DNA of 64,000 bases, from the NCBI GenBank assembly GCA_038501625.1, contig JAZAYU010000015.1, positions 4,610,991 to 4,674,990 on the forward strand, read 5' to 3'. Both the position numbers and the translations under genes were made by a program. The notes under the pieces were generated by a model that was not told the DNA's origin, searched no databases, and was given only the letters and a program-made list of their open reading frames with translations. Each line of letters begins with the position of its first letter. Position 1 is the first letter of the stretch. This document shows positions 50,460 to 61,149 of the stretch, piece by piece. The DNA comes from Corbicula japonica (Eukaryota; Mollusca; Bivalvia; Venerida; Cyrenidae).

Positions 50460-50680
50460 AGGCATCCATAGCCGAGTGGTTAAAGTGTTGTGTTTGGCTG
50501 AGGATCACAGGCCCCTCGGCACTGTGGGTTCAAGTCCTGCTGGAGTCGTAATCTTTCATGTGAAGAAGCTATCCAGCAAACTTGCAGAAACCTGATTACT
50601 GATTATGGTTCTACCCATCTACCCAGGTTCCCACTCATGCCAAAAATCATGCTTAGTTGGGCAATTGGGGTTTTCCTCTA
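50460..50680 (+). mobile_element. tRNA-derived SINE (Ser/Leu-like head)
   Basis: Head begins GGCATCCATAGCCGAGTGG with an A box TAGCCGAGTGGTTAAAG (50469) and a B box GGGTTCAAGTCC (50527). The long variable arm between them is like a class II tRNA (Ser/Leu). It continues into a tail with GAAGAAGCTATCCAGC, CTACCCAGGTTCCCACTCATGCC and GGGGTTTTCCTCTA, typical of molluscan SINE tails. The stem is imperfect and no tRNA 3' end follows, so it is not a functional tRNA gene. Confidence 0.75.
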
Positions 50681-50982
50681 CTATAACTAGAGATGTGTCC
50701 TTAGGACACGGATGCCCTCACTCGTTGTCATCTTCAAAAAAGCCAATATTGTGATCACAGTACACTTTACAGAAAATCCAATCACAGTTACCTCACACAT
50801 ACCTTCTACTACGGGAACACATAATGGTCAACAAAACTTATAGAGTTTAAAGAATTTGGCAAATATAGTTTAGGAGTTGCGTGCAACACAATATTACATT
50901 TGAACTGTACTGAAATTGGTAAGGGGTCATAACTTTGGTTCAAACGGACCTGGCCAGAAACAAAAACAGAAGTGTACAACTA

Positions 50983-53599
50983 CCGTATTTTATCTAAGTC
51001 TTCGGACGGAAAAAAATAATTATTTTTCTGAGAGAACGAATATTTAGAGACGAAATTTTAATAAAAAGAAAGATTGTCCTAACATTTAGAAACAATAACA
51101 ATACAACCGTAAATGAAAACACAGAAAAGGTCAACACCTGGCAGATATTTCTTCCATTGAAAACCATTGAAATTGCTTACCTTAATTAAGCAATTAACTC
51201 CATAAATTGTTAAATAAACATCCTTTTGTTACTGTAATCAACATTGCCGCAAATTTGATAGATGTCGCAATTTGCCGAAAATTTGATAGATGTCGCAAAA
51301 AGGCGCGCTTGATTGGTAGCAAACTGTGAATTCGGCGAAAAGTCGGTACTGCAGAAACTAACACAAATTGATCCGTAATTGGTGCTAATTATGCCAATTA
51401 AATTGTCAATCGAACAATCAGCTGATTTTGAAATCCAATCAAATAAATAAACACAGATTAAGTTGTTAATTATTGAAATTAAACCAATCAAAATTTGAAG
51501 AAAAAAAGTTACTCAAACATTCTTAATTGATGTTAGCCTTTAAAACTCCAAGGCAAGCAATATTCTGTCAGTCCATCATGGATAAGTTTGTTGTACGCTA
51601 TAGTTCGAGCGGGGAGGCAATTCCAGCTATCTGGAAATCATCGCCACTTCCCAAGTCAACACCAAAAAGACCAGTAGGCCGTCCTTGTACGCGCACTCTA
51701 GAAAGCAACTCAGATACAGTAACTTCAGAACCAAAACGCACACGCACTTGTGAATCAGACTCGGCTGATCAGAACAGTACTGAGAAAGCTGAATGTCCTC
51801 TGGATTCGCCACTTTGTGGCAACTACAAGCACTACGATGTAAAACAGAAGCGGAATGTTGTGAAGTACGCTAAACTTCACGGCATTAGAGCGGCGGCAAA
51901 ACACTTCAATGTCCCGAAGTCAACGGTATCGGGTTGGCAGAAATGTAACTTCCACGAAGACCAGCGCACCAAACTTGGCCATCTATCAAGATCAGGTCGC
52001 CCGTTAACTTACAAGCAGGAGCTGGATGACAAGCTGTGCCAGTATGTATTGGAGCAGAGAGACCTTCAGAATGCCGTTTTTGTTGATGAGCTTTGCACAT
52101 ACGCACGTGAGCTCATAGAACCATCTTGTCCGGACTTCAAAGCAAGCAGGGGCTGGGCGGAGAAATTCATGCGTCATCACGAACTGGTGCTGAGAGCGAA
52201 AACGTCAATGGCACAACGTCTACCGGCAGACCTTGAAGAAAACATGACTAGCTTCCACCAGTTTGTTGAGAGGCAGAGGCTACTTGACGAGTTCGATGAC
52301 AACATGATCATCAACATGGACGAGACCCCGATGTATTTCGATCTCGTGCCTGGTAAAACCATCGAGGTAAAAGGCAGCAAGAGTGTCCGCATCAGAACAA
52401 CAGCTTCCAACAAACGCCATCTTACTGTGGTCCTGGCGATCACCGCTGACAGTACGATGCTGCCACCTATGATCATATTCAAGGGCAAGAGAGAAATCGA
52501 CATCCCCCACCCCCCTAACTGGATTGTCTGCGAGCAAGAAAAGGGCTGGATGGACGAAAAACTGATGCTATGATGGATAGGAGAGATCTACGCCAAGCAC
52601 ACAAAGAACGACCGATCTCTGTTAGTACTCGACAGCTTCAGGGCACATCTCACAGAGCCAGTAAAAAAAGAACTTCGGAAGAAAAACGTCGTTCAAGCTG
52701 TAATTCCTGGTGGCTGTACATCGAAACTGCAGCCTCTTGACATTTCCATAAATAAGCCCTTCAAGGCCGAGCTCCGTAAGTGCTGGGGGCGATTTATGAG
52801 ATCTGCAACAAGAGATGCTGCTGGGGGGAAGGTGAAATGCGCATCTAAGGAAGAAGTCGTACAATGGATTGAGACTGCCTTCAATGCCATCGCCGCGAAC
52901 CGCAGCATGATTGTCAAGTCCTTCAAGGTGTGCGGGATTAGCAATGATCTATCTGGCGCAGAAAAAGAATTGAAACAGTGTGACGTCAATGTGTCAAGTA
53001 TGCTTGACAGCGACGATGACAATGAGGAATTCGAGGGGTTTGAGCTGGAGGATATTGAATCCATGGTTGATAACGTTGATTAAAACTAAGTGAAAAGAAC
53101 TGTTACGTGAATGGATACGAAATGTGAAATGTGGCTAGTGGACTGTGTGCTATTGTTTTACTACCCTGTATGCTAACTTCTCTTTAATTTTGTGTTATCG
53201 AAATTATGTTGTTTTAAAATCTTAGATATTTGCATTAAATCATATTTGAAATGTTTGGTGATTGTTTTCATTTATTTGCACGTTGACTTCTTATTTATAA
53301 CTGGTTTACACCGCAATTAACAGGTACATTGCGATGCAAAAAATCAATAGTCCTGTCTACAAATTGTACTCGCTAAGGTTGCTGTTCATAACAACTTAGC
53401 GAGGTGATAAACTGATGGATTAAAATTAGTTGTATTAGGGTATGAATTTTATTGCGTTTAAGTGTCCGATTAATTAGAGACGAAAAATAAATTATTGCTT
53501 TTGGTGTCCCATTTTTAAGAGGTAGAAAAAAAATTATTTTGGCAAAATAATTTTGGTGTCCGAACACTTAGAGGGTCCGAAGACTTAGATAAAATACGG
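50983..53599 (+). mobile_element. Pogo/Tigger-like DNA transposon, 2617 bp
   Basis: Ends CCGTATTTTATCTAAGTCTT and the inverse AAGACTTAGATAAAATACGG, flanked by TA (50981-50982 and 53600-53601). Removing it joins GTGTACAAC-TA-CACTTAATGG, which matches the other units of the host repeat (53761, 63895), so the TA duplication is confirmed. It carries one transposase gene on the plus strand. Confidence 0.95.
51530..53083 (+). pseudogene. Pogo-type transposase with one in-frame stop
   Basis: DDE transposase (DDE_1, CENP-B/pogo family) that would excise and insert the element at TA sites. Numbering from the codon at 51527, which precedes the ATG; another possible start is the ATG at 51578 (MDKFVVRY). 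An AT-hook-like PKRPVGRP lies near residue 50, and a helix-turn-helix (KQKRNVVKYAKLHGIRAAAK) near 105-140. Catalytic Asp 265 (NMDETP), Asp 369 (VLDSFRAH) and Asp 405 (QPLDISINKPFK) are all present, with 35 residues between the last two. The C-terminus is acidic. A TGA at 52571-52573 interrupts the frame between the first and second Asp. Reading through it, the frame is open to the TAA at 53081. Confidence 0.93.
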
Positions 53600-54359
53600 T
53601 ACACTTAATGGTTAAAATACCTGTAAAGTTTCATGACTGTGGCTTCATACTATTTGAGTTACATGCGACACAAGATTACTAGCTGAACATATTATAATGA
53701 AATTTCTAAATTGGCCATAACTCTGGTTTTAATGTGAATGGCATAAAAAGAATCCCTGGTGTACAACCACACATAATGGTCAATAAAGTAGACTCCGGGA
53801 AATCGAATACACAAATTGTCAGCTAAAAATATTCTATTGCCCGGAGTATTCGATTGGCCGGTAATCGTATTTATCATGAAATCTGCATATATTTGTTGAC
53901 AAAGGTGGTCAGGTAGACTGTGTTCTGGACAATACTCGTGATAAATATGCATTATTTATATGTTTATTAATTGATTTACAGACCCTTCTGTCATGCACTG
54001 CTACAAAATCGAAGTTTCAAATTATATTATGACACCACGACATTTACAACGTGAAAGGTTAATAAGTATTAAAACACTAACCAATGCGAACATATTCCAT
54101 AAACTAGAAATGTGTCCATAGGACACGGATGCCCCAGCTATGCATCGTTTTCAGATACTAAAGTGCAATGATGGGAATAATAGCATTTCAAAGACAGTGA
54201 TGTTCGAGTAATTATAAGAATATGCATAAACTTGATGATCAAGTAAATTTTTTGTATTTGTGGCACTGTTGTCTTCTCACTACGGAAATGTCTGTGAAGA
54301 AGTTGGTGGTAATGCAATGCAATTAGGCCAGTCAGCGTACTCCAAAATAGCATCGAAGT

Positions 54360-55440
54360 GTGAAGAAATTGCAAAAGAATTGATTTGTAGGTTTTTTGTT
54401 AGAAGAACATGTCTACTTTAAAGGGTAAAAAGTTGCAATTTGAAAACTGATGGGAAATTTGGAAAAAACGCATTTGAACTGACTGACCAAAAAACAGTCT
54501 CCAAATTTTAAACATATCCATTTTTTGGATAAATTTAAAGCATCGATCATAGTTTTAATAAAACTATTGCCATAGAATGCTGGAGAATGACGTTATTGAA
54601 CTAGTAAATGTTTAAAACTTGCCATAGTTTCATTTTGGTTTGCAATCTTGCGAAATCATAACATTTTTAGATGTTATTTTACCCCACCCACTTAAGTAAA
54701 AATTATCAAAATGGCATGAACTTTTGAGGAAAATGCAAAAGAATTGATTTGTATTTTTTTTTGTTAGAAGAACATGTCTACTTTAAAGGGTAAAAAATTG
54801 CAATTTGAAAACTGATGGGAAATTGGGAAAAACGCATTTGAACTGACCGACCGATAAACATTTGCATATTTTCAACATACCGATTTGGGATAAAATTAAA
54901 GCATTGATCATAGTTTTAATAAAACTATTGCCATAGAATGCTGGAGAATGACGTTATTGAACTAGTAAATGTTTAAAACTTGCCATAGTTTCATTTTGGT
55001 TTGCAATCTTGCGAAATCAGAACATTTTTAGAGGTCATTTTACCCCACCCACTAAAGTAAAAATAAAAAAAGCATCAAATTGTGAGGAAAATGTAAAAGA
55101 ATTGATTTTTGTGTTTTTTGTAAGAAACACGTGTCTTCTTTAAAGGACAAAAAGTTGCAATTTGAAAACTGATGGGAAATTTCAAACAAAAAACACTTGA
55201 ACTGACCGACCGATAAAATGTGCAAATTTAAAACATATCCATTTTTGGATAAAATTAAAGCATTGATCATAGTTTTAATAAAACTTTCGTCAAAGAATAC
55301 TGGAGAATGTTGTTATTGAAGTAGTAAATGTGCAAAACTTGCCATAGTTTCATTTCGGTTTGCAATCTTGCAAAATCAGAACATTATTAGAGGTTATTTT
55401 ACCCCACCCACTAAAGTAAATATTAATATTTTGATACAAT
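54360..55440. repeat. Three tandem units of ~360 bp
   Basis: Units start near 54371, 54737 and 55093 with AAAAGAATTGATTT. Each includes AACTGATGGGAAATT, ATAGTTTTAATAAAACT, CTTGCCATAGTTTCATT and end with TTTTACCCCACCCACT. The third is the most diverged. Confidence 0.88.
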
Positions 55441-56919
55441 ATAAATTTGTTTTATTCTTTTTCAATTTTTAAATACAATGAAAAACTGCATAAATATGAT
55501 GCACCTAAGTTTATTATATAATCATTGTATATCAATATAATTAAGAAAACGAAAACTGTACATGCATAGTAAGTGGTCGAACTTCGTTAAAATTCGTATA
55601 TTTGGAGAAAAGGGTTGTTCAAGTTCATATGTATTCATCAATATCTAATTCTGCCCGAGTTGGAGAATTTGAACACCCAAAGCAACAACTCTAAAAAAAT
55701 CTACAACTCTGATAACATTACAAGCCATGTTTTCTAAAAGAACTACATTGTTACTTTAATAAAGGCAACGGTTTGCATTTAAAATATTGTCATGTGCAGG
55801 AGGCAGAGAACAAATACTTGTTACCAGTCAAATCCCACCCCTGGTCTTTAGGTTTAGGCTTTGTATTTCCAATCCAGATCTGGCTCTGAATATAAACGTG
55901 TTTATAATAAAAAATGCTGTGTCTAATGTTGGAGATAACGTATGAACTTGCACAAATAACGTCCTTTTCATCACATTCACTGTAAATATTTTATCTTGGC
56001 GTATCTAGCGATATAGATGGAGATCTGTCTTATAACATGAGGATAGTCTTTTCACCTAGTTTTCCTACATCTTTGTCTGATTGACTCGCCATGAACTGTT
56101 TCTCAGCTTCTTGCGTCTATATTAACAATCAACTCCTTCATTGCAGATGACTTTCTTATTCTTGATATGTGAGGAGTTAAATCACAACCAGTATTGGCAT
56201 GCCAGAGAAGTAACAGATCACATTTATTTCAGAAAACACAGACTGCATATTTTGATGTTCTAGATCTTTGTCGGTGATGGTCTTTTATGCCTTATATCGG
56301 ATCGCATGTACACTTTCTGTGCTGAGTCTTCTTCAACGACACATGTGATCTCTTGCTCAGCACATTCAGTGTCTGTCAAAGCACTTCATGGAACCATTAA
56401 TTATTCTGTTTTGTACATATCTGGTATATATAGTGTCTTGAAGTTCGATGGGTCTGACAGAACAAACATCTGCACCTCTCTTCAGACTTTTAATTTTTTG
56501 AACATGTGACGCAATTGTCATTATTAAATTGTTATTGTAGTCACAGTCGTTTTGGTGTGAAGAGAGTCTCAAATATGGTCTGTGTAACATCGTGGATACA
56601 CAAGATTCTATCCTTGCTGGTTCTGTTGACGGTGTTATAACCTTTACCACGGTGTGTCACAGCCTTCAAATAAAGAATAAAATTGGCCTTTATGATTTGA
56701 AAAAAAATGTGAAAGTGAGATTTTAATTACAAAATCCAAGTCAAATATATACAAATGTAACAGCATTTATTTAAAATGAAAAGCATATACTCTAACCACC
56801 ATTTCAGAAGTTAATGTTCACATTAGCAGAACCGAAAGGATGAATGAAAACCATTGTCCTGATGATGCAGCATTTTCTAAAACGTATATTTAAAAATATG
56901 AACACGCATGTCAGGAATT

Positions 56920-57540
56920 TGAATAAACAGAAAACACAGCATCCCCAAGCAGCCAAAACTTTAGAGAGGAAAAGAGAACATGTGTTATAAAACGATCGAT
57001 TTCAAATAAGACACCACAAATAATAAACAAAAAGGGGTTATTTGGGGTTACCGCCTAGGAACGGTCAGTGATAAAACAATTAGTTACTGGGGGTACAAAC
57101 CAGGTTCTAGGGTTCACCAACCCCACACTTCTTGCCCCAACAAGTTCCCATATGAATAAACAAGTAAAAGTTGTCTTCAAAGTTGGTGTAATAACTCCAA
57201 CCAACCTAAAACTCGACATTGTTGCACGCAAAAGCACACAAACATATAAAACATAAGAAGCTAATAGTATTGTAATGCAAAAGGGCAGATAGTCAATGAT
57301 CTTGCTGAGACCAGAGTCTGGAGTCAAATCAGAAAGACCAAGATGATAAAAGAAACAAAAATCGAGCATCTAGGTTCTTTTACAAGATTTCATAAACTCT
57401 TAAACCCCTGTCACCGTCGTGCAACCAAAGAGGTTCATTTTATTTTCTTAAGTTTATAAATAAAATCTCGATAGAAAACTGACTGTGAAATACCTGGATG
57501 CAATAGTGATTATAAACTGAACCTGTACTTAATGAACGTT
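56920..57540. repeat. Dispersed ~600-bp repeat, copy 1
   Basis: Shares GGGGTTACCGCCT, AAACCAGGTTCTAGGGT, GCAAAAGCACACAAACATAT and AAACTCTTAAACCCCTG with 61150-63283 (after excluding the HINE there). Lacks that HINE: the empty site is at 57023/57024. Confidence 0.8.
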
Positions 57541-57636
57541 TCTTTCACAGTATTAAATGACATTTTTCTGTTGTTATAAATATCTGTATTTCAAAATATA
57601 TTATTTAGTCATAAAGATACAGATACACCCTATTAC

Positions 57637-57722
57637 CTTGGGTTGGCCAGTGCTGCTGGTGAATATCACACTCAACTGGCATTCATAGTCGAGTGATGAT
57701 GATATGGGAATGCCATATGACT
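57637..57722 (-). pseudogene. Exon-like fragment resembling an AMP-binding enzyme
   Basis: An 86-bp open block bounded by acceptor ATTTACAG and donor GTAATAG. It reads SYGIPISSSLDYECQLSVIF, then TSSTGQPK. The end resembles the adenylate-forming enzyme signature TSGTTGxPK, one residue short, as in acyl-CoA synthetases. No partner exons were recognised in the element, so this could be a captured, decayed exon or chance. Confidence 0.35.
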
Positions 57723-60700
57723 CTGTAAATAATGATGAAAAAATTAATAAATATGTGTTACATTAAATAACCATAGCGTAAAATATGTTTACAGTATGAA
57801 AAGGCTGTTTTTTATAAATATTTTTTTTCTAATATATATTGATGTAAAACTTATTTTTTACCGTTTCTTCGTGTTCCTTGTTTTAGAAGATAAATGTTAC
57901 AATTGTTTATACACTATACTTTCATTTAAAATAAATTTAGGTACTCCATATATGCCGATATTGACTGTAAAACACGAATAAGACAATTACACCTAAAAGA
58001 ATTATAGTTATGGTTTTGCTGCGTATTGGCTTCCGTAGTTTTAAAAATCTGCGAAACCCTTCTTGTGAAGGTCAATACCAAATCTACGGAAAATAGCCAT
58101 ATTGGAGATTTATTTCAATATTTTACAATATTTAACTGTTCTGTGTTTACTTTATTGAGTTCAATAATGAAATATATAACAAAATAAATGAAAATTCACT
58201 GGTTTCCGTTATACGATGAAATCGATCATTTACAGGCATTTTTAAGTCAAGCATTCAAACTAATGCATTAAACAATAAAAATATATAAAATATGAAATTA
58301 ATAATCAACTTACATGACAAAAGTCGTCATTCCAGACAACAATTCTTGCAATAAACACTCGACCTTGTTTGTTTACATGCTTCCGAAAGTTCAAAAATGG
58401 CGCGTGCACACTTTATGTGTTCGAGTATGGCGTACCATCACAGCCATAATTGTTGAATCATTAAAGCCGAAATTTAAATGGACAATTAAAACAATTTCCC
58501 CCAACCCACCGGAGTGCAACTTTTTGTTGGATGTATATCTATGTCTGATGTTTCGCAGATGACACTTAGTGAAACTTTTGCAATTAGTTCAAGGTGATAT
58601 GCTACGCTGACTGGACTAAATGTCATAGTGAACATTTGTGCAAAGTTATTTTGAAATCCCTTCTTTCATAAAGATGTTATAGCCCGAACAAGTAAATTCA
58701 AGTTTTAGTAACTGTGACCTTGACCTTGGACTTACAGGCATGGGTAATGTAAGCAACACACCCCCTTGTCATGGTGAACATTTGTGCCAAGTAATTTGAA
58801 AACCCTCCATTCAAAACAGTTATAGCCCGGACAAGGAAATTCTATTTTTTAGTAACAGTGACCTTGACCTTGGACCTACAGGCAAGGACATGGTACACGA
58901 CTCACCACCTTGTCATGGTGAACATTTCTGCCAAGTTATTTTGAAATTACTCTATTCCTAACATAGTTACAACCCTGACAAGAAAATTCTATTTTAGTAA
59001 CAGTGACCTTGACCTTGGACCTACAGGCATGGTACGGGACACACCATCTTGTCATGATGAACATTTGTGTCAAGTTATCTTGAAATCAATCTATTCCTAA
59101 CAAAGTTACAGCCCGGACAAGAGAATTCTATTTTAAGTAACAGTGACCTTGACCAAAAGGCATGGGCATGGTACGCGATACACCGCCCTGTCATGGTGAA
59201 CATTTGTGTCAAGTTATTTTGAAATCCCTCCATTTATAATGAAGTAACATCCCAGACAAGAAAATTCTATTTTTAGTAACAGTGACCTTGGACCTTCAGG
59301 CTTGGGTGATGTGCAGACACACTGCCTTGTCATAGTGAACATTTGTGCAAAGTTATTTTGAAATCCCTCTATTCATAACAAAGTAACAGCCCGGACAAGA
59401 GAATTCTATTTTTAGTAACAGTGACCTTGACCTTTGACAGACAAGCATGGGCATGGTACGAGACACATCGCCCTGTCATGGTAAACATTTGTGCCAAGTT
59501 ATTTTGAAATCCCTCCATTCATAACAAAGTAACAGTCCGGACAAGAAAATTCTATTTTTAGTAACAGTGACCTTGACCTTCCACCTAAAGGCTTGGGCAT
59601 GTACGTGACATACCGTCTTGATATGGCGAACAATTATACCAAGTTATTCAAAAATCCAATAAGAAATAACAAAGTTACAGAGCGGACAAGATTTTGCAAG
59701 AAAATTCTATTTTAAGTAACAGTGACCTTGACCTTGGACCTACAGGCATGGGTATTGTCACGACTCACCGCCTTGTTATGGTGAACATTTGTGCCAAGTT
59801 ATTTTGAAATCCCTCCATTCCAAACAAAGTTAAGGGCAAAGTGTATATTTTTCTTAACACAAAATGTAAGTGAAAAAGGGGCATAATTTGAAAAATATTG
59901 GAAGCAGGGTTATGGGTCTTGTTGGTTATGATGTAGATTTTGATGGTGAAAATATATTTCAAGTTTCAAGGCAGTATCTCGAGTAGTTTTAAAGTTATGG
60001 GCAAAATGCATATTTTGCTTAACACAAAATATAAGAAACAAGATATATTCCTATTAAAACTAATGTAAATGGAAGTATCAAAGGGCCATAGCTTCTGAAC
60101 GGAACATGTAAGAGGAAAACCCCACCTTTATGCACAACAACATATCAGGCCAAGCATTGCGCTAAAGTTTCATCAAATTCCCAGCAGAGGTGTAGGAGGA
60201 GTTGCGTTCATGAGATATACTCCTATTAAAACTAATGTAAATGGAAGTATCAAAGGGCCATAACTTCTGAACGGAACATGTAAGAGCGAAACCCCACCTT
60301 CATGCACAACAACATATCAGGCTTAGCATTGTGGTCAAGTTTCATTAAATTCCCACCAGTAGTGTAGGAGAAGTTGCATTCACAAGATATACTCCTATTA
60401 AAACTAATGTAAATGGAAGTATCAAAGGGCCATAACTTCTGAACGGAAAATGTAAGAGCGAAACCCCACCTTTATGCACAACAACATATCAGGCCAAGCA
60501 TTGTGGTCAAGTTTCATTAAATTCCCATCAGTAGTGTAGGAGGAGTTGCGATCACGAGATATACTCCTATTAAAACTAATGTAAATGGAAGTATCAAAGG
60601 GCCATAACTTCTGAACGGAACATGTAAGAGTGAAACCCCACCTTCATGCACAACAACATATCAGGCCAAGCATTGTGGTCAAGTTTCATTAAATTCCCAC

Positions 60701-61149
60701 CAGTAGTGTAGGAGGAGTTGTGTTCACGAGAATTTCGGATGGACGGACGGACGGACGGACGGAGGGAAGGACGGACAGGAGCAACTCTTAATGCCCGTCG
60801 CCATTTCATGGCGGGGGCATAAAAATTACATCCCAAATTTTATCTCAAGCATCATATTTCAGTATTATTGCATCATCAACCAATTGATAACCATAACCCA
60901 GCTAAAAATGACAAATGTTCATACACACTTCATGTAGATCAAACGATTTCAAAGCAGAGCCAATAAAACAACTCAGTCTTGATACGAGCCGACAATATCC
61001 TTTTAAGTTGCATTTGATCAAAGAAATGTACATAAATCTATGAGTGTTTTTAAAACATGTTTGAGAAAATTACTTTTTGTTTGTTTTTGAATTGTGCGTA
61101 TTATGTTATAATTAAAAAGAAACAATGGGATTTGAACATGGATTATTGT

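Larger units (their letters stand above)
54324..58618. mobile_element. 4.3-kb element with AAT target duplication, class unknown
   Basis: Ends TAGGCCAGTCAGCGTA and inverse TACGCTGACTGGACTA (16 bp, one mismatch), flanked by AAT (54321-54323 and 58619-58621). The empty site survives at 19483-19485 in family-A copy 1 (GCAATGCAATGTCATAG). Internal contents: three tandem units of about 360 bp (54360-55440), a dispersed repeat (56920-57540) and an exon-like fragment (57637-57722). No transposase recognised. Confidence 0.85.
54104..60822 (+). mobile_element. Large HINE (family A), copy 2, inside the CAGTAG element
   Basis: Same ends and cores as 19266-23544 (start CTAGAAATGTGTCCATAGG, end GGCGGGGGCATAA after GGACGG microsatellite at 60735-60778). 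It differs by lacking the nested 1726-bp HINE (empty site 59666/59667) and by containing a 4.3-kb insertion at 54324-58618. The unit with AAGGGCCATAACTTCTGAAC is present about four times here against two in copy 1. Confidence 0.85.

Noticed and set aside
50460..50545. Functional tRNA-Ser or tRNA-Leu gene
   Set aside because: A and B boxes are present, but the acceptor stem does not pair and the sequence runs into a SINE-like tail.
52177..52537. Reverse-strand open frames across the transposase
   Set aside because: Shadows of the pogo transposase reading frame.
55052..56650. Reverse-strand frames in the 4.3-kb element as its transposase
   Set aside because: 55052-55270 lies in the 360-bp tandem units; 56366-56650 shows no motif of any transposase I know.
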